Shown piece by piece: positions 34,908 to 43,800 of a stretch of DNA of 52,275 nucleotides (position 1 is its first letter; each line of letters starts with the position of its first letter). The stretch comes from a bacterium. GTDB lineage: Bacteria > Chloroflexota > Dormibacteria > Aeolococcales > Bog-877. The notes below the pieces were generated by a model. That model worked only from the letters and a program-made list of their open reading frames with translations, did no database searches and had not been told where the DNA came from. Location of the stretch: assembly GCA_021816695.1 (NCBI GenBank), contig JAKAXE010000008.1, forward strand, positions 1 to 52,275, in the 5' to 3' direction. The position numbers and the translations under genes are program-made.

Positions 34908-35667
34908 GAGTTGCCTCCAAGACTTCGGCTTGCTTCTGGAGCTCTGGCGCCTCCACGGCCAATGCCTGCTCCACCTTGTGAGCGAGTGACCGAAAGTCGG
35001 CAGCCGCGGCGGCCACGGCTCGGCCCGGGTTCGGAGTCAGGACCAGGGCGGACCGACGACGGCGACGAGGAAGCCAGGGGTAGTCCCCGACGGGTGGGGC
35101 AACCGCGACCCCATAGGTCCGCGCCATGTTCACCAGCGCCTTCAGCTGCGGCCGGATCACGGCTCGATCCCGTACGCGGTTTGGAGCGAGGATGAGGGTG
35201 AATGCAGTGGCCCGCTCGGCCAGCAGGCCTTCCAATGCCCTCAGCTCGGGCCATGCAATACCCACAGGGACCACCACCACGTCAGCCGCTGCCCACGCCG
35301 CGTCGGTCATCGGCACCGCCCCAGGGTGGGTGTCTATGACCACCGGACGGCCCCAAGCCTCGGCCCAGTCCCGCAGACGGCCGGCAACGATGGCAGGGTC
35401 ACCGATCCACTCCGCCAGGCCAGCGGAACTCGGTACCAGGTCGGGCCTCCCCGGACGCCGCAGAGGCCGGGGAGGACTGTCCCGAAGGAGGGCGCGCAGG
35501 AGGCGGCCATCGGACAGCGCGGCTCCCCAGGACCCTGAGGCTCCGCCCCTGTCCCAATCGCAGTCCACCAGGATGGCGCCGAGCGCTCCGGCCAGCTCCA
35601 TAGCCACGGTCGTCTTGCCGACACCGCCCTTGTAGGCGCTGACCGTGACTATGTGTGTGGTATTCAC
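34900..35667 (-). CDS. parA: ParA-family partition ATPase
   Basis: GTG 35667 (VNTTHIVTVSAYKGGVGKTT) follows TACCAT by 6 bases; the longer track start runs across the operator. It has 255 residues: deviant Walker A YKGGVGKTTVAMELA, VDCDWDRGG switch I region, and Walker B-like VVIDTHPGAVPMTDAAWAAADVV. It lacks an N-terminal HTH, as in type Ib ParA proteins. It would keep an excised or plasmid form stable. Autorepression through the partner protein is likely. Confidence 0.88.
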   Translation of the reverse strand: MNTTHIVTVSAYKGGVGKTTVAMELAGALGAILVDCDWDRGGASGSWGAALSDGRLLRALLRDSPPRPLRRPGRPDLVPSSAGLAEWIGDPAIVAGRLRDWAEAWGRPVVIDTHPGAVPMTDAAWAAADVVVVPVGIAWPELRALEGLLAERATAFTLILAPNRVRDRAVIRPQLKALVNMARTYGVAVAPPVGDYPWLPRRRRRSALVLTPNPGRAVAAAAADFRSLAHKVEQALAVEAPELQKQAEVLEATHG

Positions 35668-35725
35668 GTCCCCATGGTAACACGTCGGGACGTGAGGAGG
35701 TACGTCTATTAGGACGTGTGGACGT
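35666..35725. repeat. ACGT half-site array over the parA promoter
   Basis: Six ACGT cores start at 35666, 35682, 35690, 35702, 35714 and 35722, spaced 16, 8, 12, 12 and 8 bases. They include the inverted pair CACGTC-GG-GACGTG and the direct pair GGACGTGTGGACGTG. The array starts at the parA start codon and runs upstream past the TACCAT box, so it is probably the operator and perhaps the centromere. Confidence 0.65.
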
Positions 35726-35906
35726 GCGGCAAGACTAGCGCGGGTGGACGCCGCGCTGGCCGGGCCCAAACCACACTGTCGGGCCACTGTTCCTCACTCG
35801 ACGAGCGGGGCACTGGCTACCTCAGTACCTCACGAGTTGGCGGCGTCTGCACTATCCCTGGGTTGAGTAATGATCGCGTGGGTCAGCCGGGTAAACTGGT
35901 GCCGCC

Positions 35907-36137
35907 ATGAAGTTCCCAGGCTTCGGGAGACAGAAGGGCCAGCCTCGGTTCGTGTTCGTGGACCCTACAACTGGAGACAAGTTCACGGTGAGGGGCGGGG
36001 AGGTCAACGATGACCCATCCACCCCTTCGATCGAGGTGGTGGCCGATCCTGCGGGCGTTGGCATGATGGGCTTCAGGATTCGGCCCGGGCGAGTTGCCGA
36101 TGCTCGGCTTGTCGAGAAGGGCCGAACTCCGAGGTAG
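35907..36137 (+). CDS. Small protein of unknown function
   Basis: A 76-residue basic protein (pattern FVFVDPTTGDKFTVRGGEVND, Gly-rich end). No family recognised. TAAACT ends 9 bases before the ATG. It is divergent from parA across 239 bases. Moderate support. Confidence 0.45.
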   Translation: MKFPGFGRQKGQPRFVFVDPTTGDKFTVRGGEVNDDPSTPSIEVVADPAGVGMMGFRIRPGRVADARLVEKGRTPR

Positions 36138-36473
36138 TCAACTTCCAGTGGCCGGCCCAGCTCCGGCCACCGTGGTAAGAGGCGCAGGGCCGGACCGCGC
36201 GGGCAGCGGGGCCGCTAGAGCCCGGATGGCCGGCTTTCCGTGGGCAGGTGGAGGGTCCCTCTCAACCGCCAGGGTGGGCTCAGCGTGCCGGCTGCTCCAC
36301 AAGTGGCCGTGGACCAGCTCCCCTTCCCACTTGAGGAAGGAGAGAGGCCGCACGGAGCGTCCAGCGCCCGCCTTCAGTGAAAGGACGGAACCCCTGCCAT
36401 AGTCATGACAGCGTTACGTACCCAGGTACGGCTATGCGTATCTCGAGACGTAGGGACGTGCTAACATATAGTC
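36138..36473. other. 336-base non-coding stretch upstream of the small-ORF cassette
   Basis: Near its end is a second copy of the ParA-type operator (next entry). The remainder is GC-rich with a short CCACAAGTGG near-palindrome at about 36296; no ORF is supported. Confidence 0.5.
36447..36467 (+). promoter_or_regulatory. Second ACGT operator and -10 box of the small-ORF cassette
   Basis: GACGTAGGGACGTG has two ACGT cores at 36448 and 36456, the same 8-base spacing and the same GGGACGTG as the parA operator. TAACAT (36462-36467) follows and is 6 bases from the ATG of the next gene. The cassette is thus probably under the same repressor. Confidence 0.55.
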
Positions 36474-36791
36474 ATGAACATAGCCACCCGGGCGGCAGGC
36501 GCTCGGACGATCCTTCGACAGATCGGCGATGGCACACTCCAAAGTCTCGGAGCCCGACAGATCGTGGACCGCGGCAACGGGATCCACTTCTCGGTGGGCC
36601 GGTCGGCGGGACGAACTCTCCGCAAGGTCGTCGTTCTGCTCGCCGCTGACGACACCTACACCGTCGAGGCTATGAAGTTTGACCGCTGGACCTTCGGGAC
36701 CACCACCACCTACGAGATCGGGGACGTCTACGCCGAGAGCCTCGCCCTTGTGGTCAGGATCGCCGGTCAGTCCATGGGGGTGTTCGGATGA
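36474..36791 (+). CDS. Small cassette protein A, unknown function
   Basis: A 105-residue protein, basic N-terminal half, beta-rich middle (RKVVVLLAADDTYTVEAMKF), then DVYAESLALVVRIAG. No family recognised, though the strand pattern recalls phage/plasmid single-domain proteins. It is the first of four genes joined by ATGA overlaps; the upstream region holds the ParA-type operator. Confidence 0.6.
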   Translation: MNIATRAAGARTILRQIGDGTLQSLGARQIVDRGNGIHFSVGRSAGRTLRKVVVLLAADDTYTVEAMKFDRWTFGTTTTYEIGDVYAESLALVVRIAGQSMGVFG

Positions 36792-37084
36792 GGGCCACTC
36801 GGAACGCCCAGGACCCAGAGCGCACCGCGCGGGCTCTGTCGCTCTACTGGTCGGAGGATGGGCCCAAGGGCGGCCGCTACCGGCCGACCTGGTACGAGCT
36901 GATGCTCATGGTCAAGGACTCCGCCGGCTGCGACTTCGAGACGGCTGGTGAGGCCGTGCTGGAAGTGATCGACTGGACCGACGCCAATGACTGGCTCCCG
37001 AAGCGGGCGTGGGAGCCGAGCTTATCTTCGCCACCGCCCGCACAGCTGACCCTGGCCTTCGAGACCACGGAGGAACTGAGATGA
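36788..37084 (+). CDS. Small cassette protein B, unknown function
   Basis: A 98-residue acidic, Trp-rich protein (ALSLYWSEDGPKGGRYRPTWYELMLMVKDS) with a likely helical C-terminal part (GEAVLEVIDWTDANDWLP). No family recognised. It overlaps both neighbours by 4 bases. Confidence 0.6.
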   Translation: MRATRNAQDPERTARALSLYWSEDGPKGGRYRPTWYELMLMVKDSAGCDFETAGEAVLEVIDWTDANDWLPKRAWEPSLSSPPPAQLTLAFETTEELR

Positions 37085-37395
37085 GGATCTGGAGACGCCG
37101 GCCGTTCGGCCCGGCCATCCCTCGGCGAGACTTTGACTTCGAGCGAGCGGCAGATCCGTCCGCTAGCACTGGCGAGCTGGTGGAGCTCAGTCGTCACCCG
37201 GACCCGCTCGTGCGCTTGCAGGTGGCCATGAACCCCAGCACGGACAACTGGACTCTTGAGCTGCTCGACGCCGACGACGAGGTAGAAGCCATCCGTTCCG
37301 GCTTTGGGGATGGCCGCCAGGAACGAGCCGCTCGGGCTGGGACCTGGCCGTGGTACGTGCCGGGCGACTTCGACGGACTTAGGAGGCTGGGATGA
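37081..37395 (+). CDS. Small cassette protein C with LRV-like repeat
   Basis: ATG 37081 overlaps the previous stop (ATGA) and gives 104 residues; the track start at 37009 is inside gene B. Residues 28-55 (ADPSASTGELVELSRHPDPL, VRLQVAMNPS) resemble leucine-rich-variant repeats, short helical units seen in bacterial proteins of unknown role. Overlaps the next gene by 4 bases. Confidence 0.6.
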   Translation: MRIWRRRPFGPAIPRRDFDFERAADPSASTGELVELSRHPDPLVRLQVAMNPSTDNWTLELLDADDEVEAIRSGFGDGRQERAARAGTWPWYVPGDFDGLRRLG

Positions 37396-37685
37396 CCATC
37401 GAACAGCGCAACCTCGGCGAACTCAAGGCCGCCTACGAGACAGCCAACGAGGCCGTGAAGAAAGCTCACTCCGAGTACGAGCGGCTCTGGCCGATCTACT
37501 GGGATGCCAGGACCGCGTACCGGAATGCCTTGGCCGAGGCGAAGGGGGAACCCACGGAGGAGGAGGTGCAAGCCCAGGAGGGCCTGTTGGAGACCATCTT
37601 TGGACCCCTCGCACCGATCACCGAACGGGAGAACGGGGAGGAGGCGAGCCCCAACAGCATTGAGAAGGGTCCAGCTGCGGAGTGA
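37392..37685 (+). CDS. Small cassette protein D, coiled coil
   Basis: A 97-residue acidic, mostly helical protein (GELKAAYETANEAVKKAHSE) with a coiled-coil-like first half and a disordered end. No family recognised. Last of the four coupled genes; the repeat-rich region follows. Confidence 0.55.
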   Translation: MTIEQRNLGELKAAYETANEAVKKAHSEYERLWPIYWDARTAYRNALAEAKGEPTEEEVQAQEGLLETIFGPLAPITERENGEEASPNSIEKGPAAE

Positions 37686-38089
37686 GAGTCCGGAGCTAGG
37701 TGCCCCATGACCTACCACAAAGGCCCCACCCCCGGATCGCGGCGGGAGAGGCAAGCGCCGCGCCACTGGACGCCCTATGCCCATCCCCCTTGTCGCAGGC
37801 CGGACCTAACGCCGGGCTCGGAAAGGGGTGCCCCAGATCGGACCGTACGTCGAATGCCCACCTCGCTCGCGCAGACCAGGTGGCTTGAGCGCATGTTCCT
37901 ACCGATAATGCCCCACCCCCTCTGGGGGTTGAGTTCGCCCGCATCCCTCCCGCGGTGCCAGGATGGGCACTGAGCGTCTGGACTTGGGTTCAGCAGCGGC
38001 GTCCCGAGGTACGGGGATGGGCATTCGACGTACGGATCTGGCCGGGGCATGTCCAGCGGGTGGGGCATTGGAGGTATGAAGCAGGGATC
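37686..38089. repeat. Repeat-rich intergenic region with three long inverted pairs
   Basis: Three inverted pairs share related words: ATGCCCATCCCC (37777-37788) with 38013-38024; an 18-base identical core TGGGCATTCGACGTACGG plus ATCTG with a 4-base indel (37834-37860 against 38018-38040); and AATGCCCCACCC (37907-37918) with 38058-38069. Left-half units all point one way and right-half units the other. No convincing ORF crosses it. It could be an origin, transfer region or miniature element. Confidence 0.65.
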
Positions 38090-38734
38090 ATGTCCACGGT
38101 GAACACGGAGATCCGATCCCGGGCCGAGTTGCCTTGGGTGAGCCACAGGCGCTTCCTTGACCACCTCGATCGCACCTGGCTGATCTCGGACACCCACTGG
38201 GGCCACCGAAGGCTGCGAGAGGTACTCGCCCCTGGCGTCCGCCCGGCCGACGTCGATACCCTCATGGTCCGGCGATGGTGGGAGGTAGTCGGGCTGGAAG
38301 ACCCCGTGCTTCACTTGGGCGACGTGTTCCTTGGCGACCTGACCGCAGCCGACTTGCCCGACCACTTCCCCACTCTCCCGGGTCACGTCTTCCTCGTGCC
38401 GGGCAACCATGATGGGCTGGACAAGCTGGCGGCACTGGCCTCGATCGGCTGGCTGATGGTGGAGCCCTTCGCGTTCGAGTACCAGGGGTGGACGGTCCGC
38501 TTCAGTCACCAACCGCTGGAGGGCCTGGCCGAAGGCGAGCTGAATGTCCACGGCCACATCCACCAGAACCCGGCGCCGATGGCCCGGCACTTCAACGCCT
38601 CGGTGGAGCAGCTCGACTACCGGCCCATCCGCCTGAAGCAAGCCGTAGACGAGCTAGTCAGTGCCAACAGCGGGCCGCGGGCTTGGGCTGGCCAGAGATC
38701 ATTGCAATCTGAGCGACGGGGCCGCGAGCCATGA
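38090..38734 (+). CDS. Calcineurin-like metallophosphoesterase
   Basis: ATG 38090 with AGGG nearby gives 214 residues; the track start is in the repeat region. Metal-binding motifs are complete: WLISDTHWGH, LHLGDVFLGD, LVPGNHDG, RFSHQPL and NVHGHIHQNP. The end NASVEQLDYRPIRL matches the phage-type subgroup. It may act on nucleotides, cyclic phosphates or RNA ends. Its stop overlaps the antitoxin-like gene as ATGA. Confidence 0.85.
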   Translation: MSTVNTEIRSRAELPWVSHRRFLDHLDRTWLISDTHWGHRRLREVLAPGVRPADVDTLMVRRWWEVVGLEDPVLHLGDVFLGDLTAADLPDHFPTLPGHVFLVPGNHDGLDKLAALASIGWLMVEPFAFEYQGWTVRFSHQPLEGLAEGELNVHGHIHQNPAPMARHFNASVEQLDYRPIRLKQAVDELVSANSGPRAWAGQRSLQSERRGREP

Positions 38735-38991
38735 CCACCGAAGTTCCAGGCACCCTCCCCCTGGGAGTTCTCTCGATCACGGAGGCACGGGCTCAGCTCC
38801 CGGGCATTCTGGCCCGCTTCCGGGAGGCAGGGCCGGCCGCTCAACCCGTGGTGCTCGGCCGGAGGCGCCGTGCCGAGGCGGTCTTGGTGCACTACGAGCG
38901 GTACCGGTCGACGGTGGACGAGCTGGAGGCGGCACAGGCATGGATCGCCGACTTCCGGAGGGCGGCTGACCTATCAAGGATTCCTCGGTAG
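38731..38991 (+). CDS. Phd/YefM-family antitoxin-like protein
   Basis: An 86-residue protein with the Phd DNA-binding pattern SITEARAQLPGILARFRE followed by PVVLGRRRRAEAVLVHYERY and a helical tail. No RelE, Doc or PIN gene follows in the usual place; instead the upstream metallophosphoesterase overlaps it by 4 bases. It may be an orphan repressor or the partner of that enzyme. Confidence 0.75.
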   Translation: MTTEVPGTLPLGVLSITEARAQLPGILARFREAGPAAQPVVLGRRRRAEAVLVHYERYRSTVDELEAAQAWIADFRRAADLSRIPR

Positions 38992-39034
38992 TTGCCCCTA
39001 GGTAGATCGTCAGCGCCCGAGCTCCGGTCGGCCA

Positions 39035-39091
39035 CCGGTTGGCAAGGTGGTGGAACTGAGTTCTCAAAGTAGTTCCCAGACCGCCAACCGG
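39035..39091. repeat. Nested dyad upstream of the Lon-like ATPase gene
   Basis: Outer arms CCGGTTGGC (39035-39043) and GCCAACCGG (39083-39091), with an inner pair GGAACT (39052-39057) and AGTTCC (39071-39076) sharing nearly the same centre. TAGACT follows at 39095. It could be a terminator for the Phd gene, an operator or an origin component. Confidence 0.5.
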
Positions 39092-39201
39092 GGGTAGACT
39101 TCACGAGTCGCTGGCCCCGCGCCCGCGCCACACCTCCACCGTTCCCAGGGGTATGAGCGCGCCTTGGGCGACCACCCTGGTGACTGGCAGGAGGTAGTGG
39201 T

Positions 39202-40473
39202 GTGGCCGTTCGCCGAGTCTCGGACCTCCCATGTTCCGGTTGTGGGGTGCTTCACCCTACCCTCGCCCCGAGCGACTGTCCTCTCGCTCGACGCGCTGCC
39301 GAGGAGATGCGGGCACCCGTGGTGGCGCTCAAGGCGACACCCACTGCCACCGAGCAGCGACCTTCCCCACCGCATCGGACGGTAGCTCTGGCTGATGCGG
39401 CTCGAGAGGCGGTTGCGACGGCCTCGGCTGCGGTTCAGGCGGAGGTGGAAGCCGTGGCCGAAGTGGTCGAGGCGAGCGATGACGAGTACACCGTCCGCCG
39501 CCAAGAGGCCTGGCTGCGGGTGATCGCGGCCTTGCCATGGGGCCCGACCCCAGAGAAGGGGGCGCCGGCGAGCACTGCCGCGGCCCACCGCGTGCTAGAC
39601 CGAACCCACGGCGGGCACGATGGAGTGAAGAGGATCCTCACCGACCGGGTAGCCTCCATGTCTCACATCGAGCGCCGGCGCGGGGACCACCGGATGCGAC
39701 CCTTGCTCCTGGTGGGTCCGCCCGGCACCGGGAAGACCACCCTGGCCAGCGCGATGGCCACAGCGCTCGGCATGCCATGCGAGGTGATCAACGTGCCCGT
39801 GGCCGCCGTGGACGAGTGCTATCTGGCGGGTGCGGATCGAGTGTGGGCGGGGTCGGAGCCCGGGGCGATCATCCGGGCCGTGCGCCGGGCTGGCACGGCC
39901 CGCCTCCTTCTCGTGCTCGACGAGCTCGACAAGGTGGCCGTTGGTCACTGGCAGGGCGCCTCTCCGACGGCGTGGCTGCTGGAACTGCTCGGGTCCGCCA
40001 GCTGGTCAGACAGGTATCTGGGTGTCCCATACCCCACCGCAGCGATGAGCTTCGTGGCGACGGCCAATGACCTCACCCCCATCCCTGCCCCGCTCCTCGA
40101 TCGCTGCGAGGTGGTGGAGGTGCCGGGCCTGTCGGCGGAGCAGCGAGTGGAGGTGGCTCTCTCTCACGTGTGGCCCCGGCTCCTCACGGCCTACGGCGTG
40201 GCGGCGGCATCGGTCCCACTCCCACCGGATGGGGTCAATGCTCTGGTGACCGATTACGCTGCCTCGGAGGAGGCCGGGCTGCGGTCGGTGGAGACCAGGA
40301 TGGAGGCGGTCATACAGCGGGCGATCGCCCACGGCGCTCCCCGGCAGAGGGTGTGGATCACCCCCGAGTTCGTGGCCGAGCGGCTCGGCACCAAGCCCAG
40401 GGGCCGCAGGGCGGCAGGGTTCGCGCGGGAGCTTCCCGCTTCTGCAGTGGGGGCGGCGACCGGACCCAGCTAG
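39202..40473 (+). CDS. Lon-like AAA+ ATPase lacking a protease domain
   Basis: GTG 39202 is 7 bases after AGGAGG. The 423-residue protein begins with a possible zinc-binding LPCSGCGVLHPTLAPSDCP, then a helical region, then a Lon-type AAA+ module: a Lon-like linker ALPWG...LDRTHGGHDGVKRI, Walker A LLLVGPPGTGKTTLA, Walker B LLLVLDELDKVA, sensor 1 FVATANDLTPIP and an Arg finger LLDRCE. It ends shortly after the lid; no Ser-Lys protease domain follows, and the Lon N domain is absent. It lies upstream of the relaxase. A chaperone or remodelling role is inferred. Confidence 0.82.
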   Translation: MAVRRVSDLPCSGCGVLHPTLAPSDCPLARRAAEEMRAPVVALKATPTATEQRPSPPHRTVALADAAREAVATASAAVQAEVEAVAEVVEASDDEYTVRRQEAWLRVIAALPWGPTPEKGAPASTAAAHRVLDRTHGGHDGVKRILTDRVASMSHIERRRGDHRMRPLLLVGPPGTGKTTLASAMATALGMPCEVINVPVAAVDECYLAGADRVWAGSEPGAIIRAVRRAGTARLLLVLDELDKVAVGHWQGASPTAWLLELLGSASWSDRYLGVPYPTAAMSFVATANDLTPIPAPLLDRCEVVEVPGLSAEQRVEVALSHVWPRLLTAYGVAAASVPLPPDGVNALVTDYAASEEAGLRSVETRMEAVIQRAIAHGAPRQRVWITPEFVAERLGTKPRGRRAAGFARELPASAVGAATGPS

Positions 40474-40832
40474 GCGGTCCATGGGCGCGTCTGCCGGGCG
40501 TTCCTCCGGCAGACGAAACGACCGTGGCGGACAGCCCGCGGGAATAACGAACCGGCCGTCGGGAGCTCGCTCGGCCTGGGCCGCGCGCCGACCGAAAGGG
40601 GGGCGGCGAAGACTGCACCTGCTGCCGGCGGTTCCTCGGATGGCGGCTCTCTCGGGTCGGTGGGCTTCCTGCGTAGGGGGCGCTGGCCCTCCTCTCGGTC
40701 GGCTCAAGCGCGGGCCCGTCGCCAGTGTCGGCCAGCGTGGGTGCCAGGGCTCGGCTCCTCCTGGGCTTGCTCGCGGCGGTGGCGGCGGAGGGTGCCTAGC
40801 ACATTTGCATCAGGGATGCTACGATGGCGGCC
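40474..40832. other. 359-base intergenic region upstream of the relaxase (candidate oriT)
   Basis: It holds a 9-bp perfect inverted repeat GTCTGCCGG (40489-40497)/CCGGCAGAC (40506-40514) with an 8-base loop, a small GCATC-AGG-GATGC dyad (40808-40820), and TACGAT (40820-40825). MobF origins commonly lie beside the relaxase gene and include an inverted repeat next to the nick, so this is the best oriT candidate; the hairpin may instead end the ATPase transcript. Confidence 0.4.
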
Positions 40833-43800
40833 ATGCTCAAGGTCTGGCCCGTGATGGACATCGACTACTGGCTCCGGCAGGTCGCTGGCATCCGCGCTGA
40901 GGAGGGCCGCGGCCGCGTGCTCCAGTACTACGCCGAGGCGGGCGAGAGGCCCGGCGTCTTCCTCGGGCGCGGCGCCGTCGCCCTCGGCCTCGACGGCCGG
41001 CGGGTCAGCTACGACGAGAACGCCGAGGCCTTCCGGCGGCTGATGGACGGCCAGCTCCCCGATACCGGTGTGCAGGTCGTCCACGGTCCCAAGACCGGCA
41101 ACCGGGTCAAGGGTTGGGACGCGCTGTTCTCCGCCCCAAAGACCGTCTCCACCGCGTGGGGTCTTGGCGACGAGGCCCTCCGCGGGCGTATCGAAGCCGC
41201 CCACGACGCCGCCTCAAAGTTGGCTTTCGCACGGTTCGCCGAGCTCGTCGCCTACGGCCGGCGGGGGCACAACGGACTACGGCAGATAGGGACCGAGGGC
41301 CTCATCGCGGTGGCCTTCCCCCACAGGTGTTCCAGGTGCTCGGACCCCCACCTGCACACCCACTTCCTGATCGCCAACATGGTCAGGGGCACGGACGAGC
41401 GGTGGGGAGCCCTCGATGCCCGCATGGCTCACGACTACGCCTTGGCGCTCGGCTACCTCTACCAGGCCGAGCTCCGGGTCCAACTGTCCCCCTCCTGGGA
41501 GAAGGGCGGCATTGGGGGCGGCTGGACCGAGGTGGTCAATGGAGTCGCGGAGCTGGTCGGAGTGCCCGCTGGGCTGGCCAAGCTCTTCTCCAAGCGGCAG
41601 GAAGAGATCGCCGAGGACCTGGCCGCCAGGGACGTCGAACCGACGATTGCAGCCCGGACCGTGGCTCAGCGCCGCACCCGGCAGGCGAAGGAGTCGGGCA
41701 AGACCACCGCCGAGCTTGTCGCCGAGTGGCGAGCCGAGGCGGAGCAGGCCGGGTACGACGTGGACCCGGCCGCGCTGGCCAGGGCCATCCAGGAAGGGGG
41801 GCGGCGGGTCGCCGCCCGTCCCTCGGTCATGACCCCAGGGTCGCGGCGCCGCCTCGCCCTGGAAATCACGAAGATGACCAACACCTTCGGAGTCCGTGAT
41901 GTTGTGATGGCGATCGCGTCGGACTTCCGAGGCGGGATCTCCGTCGCCGACGCTACCCGGCTGGCCGATGAGTTCCTGGCGAGCGACGCGGTGGTGAAGC
42001 TGGGCGAGGCCCAGGAACTGCGGACCGGTGATGGCATCACTCTCAGGAACGGCAAGCACATCCCTGCCCCGGGCGTGGACACCGCCGTCTACTCCGCTCC
42101 CGCCGTGGTGGCGGCAGAGAAAAGTGTCATCGACTGGGCCCTGGCCCGTCTCGACGCCGCTGTCGGCGTGGTCCGCCCCGACGCCTTGCGCAAAGCCATC
42201 GCCGCAGCGCAGGCTGGTGCGAAGCCGCTCAGCCCGGAGCAGGTGGCGATGGTCAAGGGCGTTTCCACCGATGGGCAGGGGGTGAGCGTGGTCCGAGCCC
42301 CGGCCGACTCCGGCAAGACTTTCAGCCTCCGCCCGGCCATTGAGGCCTGGAAAGGGAGTGGGTACGACGTGATTGGTATGGCCGCGGTGACCAGGAATGC
42401 AGAGTCCCTCGGCAAGCTGGGGATCCGCACCACCAACATTGATGCCATCCTGACCCTCCTCGAGGGCCGGGAGGCGTCTATCACCGGGGAGCCTGGACGC
42501 CCGTGGGTTCAGTTGGGGTTCGACCGGACCGTCATCATTGTGGATGAAGCTGAGCGGATGAGGCTGGACCACTGGGCCAGGCTCTGCCACCAGGTTGGGT
42601 TGTCGCGCGACTGCAAGCTGGTGGTCATCGGCGACGAGAAGCAGAAGGGCGCCGTTGGGATCCAGGGCCCCTTCCGCCGCCTGTCCCGCGAGGTCGGATC
42701 CTACAAACTTCCCTACAGGGGCGATCGGCTGCCCAACAAGGAGGACCGGTGGGAGCGGGCGGCGCTCTCTCTGCTCAGGGAAGCGGGACCCGACAACCCT
42801 GAGGCGGCACTTGCGGCGCTGGAGGAGTATGAGCGTCACGGCCGGGTCCAGTACCCCGCCGCAAAGGGGCCCAAGGCGAGGCAGGCGCTTCGAGAGAAGA
42901 TGGTCACAGATGCTTTGGCTGCCCGCGCGGAGGCTCGGGCAGAGGGGGACGACGTCCTGATCCTCGCCGACCGCCGAGCGGAGCGAGACCGGCTGAACCA
43001 GATAGTCCGCAGCCGGTTGGTCGCCGAGGGAGACATCGCCGTCGACCTGGGGCGCACCTACGCTGGGCTGGACGTGGCTCCGGGCGACGAGATCCAGACT
43101 CAGCGGCAGGCGACGAGAGATGGGATCGCCAATGGCTGGGTGCTTCGGGTGGTGGAGTGCGAGGCCAAGGGCATCAAAGCTGAGCGGATCGATCCAGGGG
43201 AGGATGAGGGCGAGGTTGTGTCGATTCCCGCCTGGTACTTTGCCGAGCATGGGTCTGGTTCCGACCGGCGGCGAGGCATCGAATACGGGTGGGCCCGTAC
43301 CGTCAGCAAGGAGGTCGGGGCCTCGACTAGGGATGTCTACGTCTTCGGCGACCTCTCGTCCATCGACCACGCGAGCGTCTACACCGGCGGCTCTCGTGGC
43401 CGCTGGCACTGGTACGTGGCGGGCAGGCCGGAGCCCAGCGAGGACTACGACATGCCCAGGCCGCGAGAGGGAGACCATCAGGCTGAGCGCGAGCGGGAGG
43501 CGCTGCTGCGGGGCATGATCCGCGACCGGGAGACCAGGCTGGCGCTGGACGTGATCGACGAACTCGCCTACGACAACGTGCGAGCTGCAGACGCGCTACT
43601 CACCGCCGAGGCGGAGAGGACCTTTGCCAAGGGCGGCTTCCCGCTTTCGCCGGCGGCGCCGGTCACCCCGGCGCCCGAGGTACCAGCTCACCAGGCGGGG
43701 CTGGAGGCGGTCTCTGCGGAAGACGTTACCGCCCGCAACCGGCCCCCGCTACCCGCCCTGGACCCCGAGGGGAGCGCAGCAGCCTTGGCCCGTGCCCAGG

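Noticed and set aside
37686-38089. CRISPR array
   Set aside because: The repeats differ in length and spacing and occur in both orientations; no regular repeat-spacer pattern and no cas genes.
37775-38641. 288-residue minus-strand ORF across the repeat region and metallophosphoesterase
   Set aside because: Runs antisense to a gene with intact metal motifs; its N-terminal part only reads through the repeats.
41277-43478. 733-residue minus-strand ORF opposite the relaxase
   Set aside because: Antisense shadow; no domain, and the plus-strand frame carries HUH and helicase motifs.
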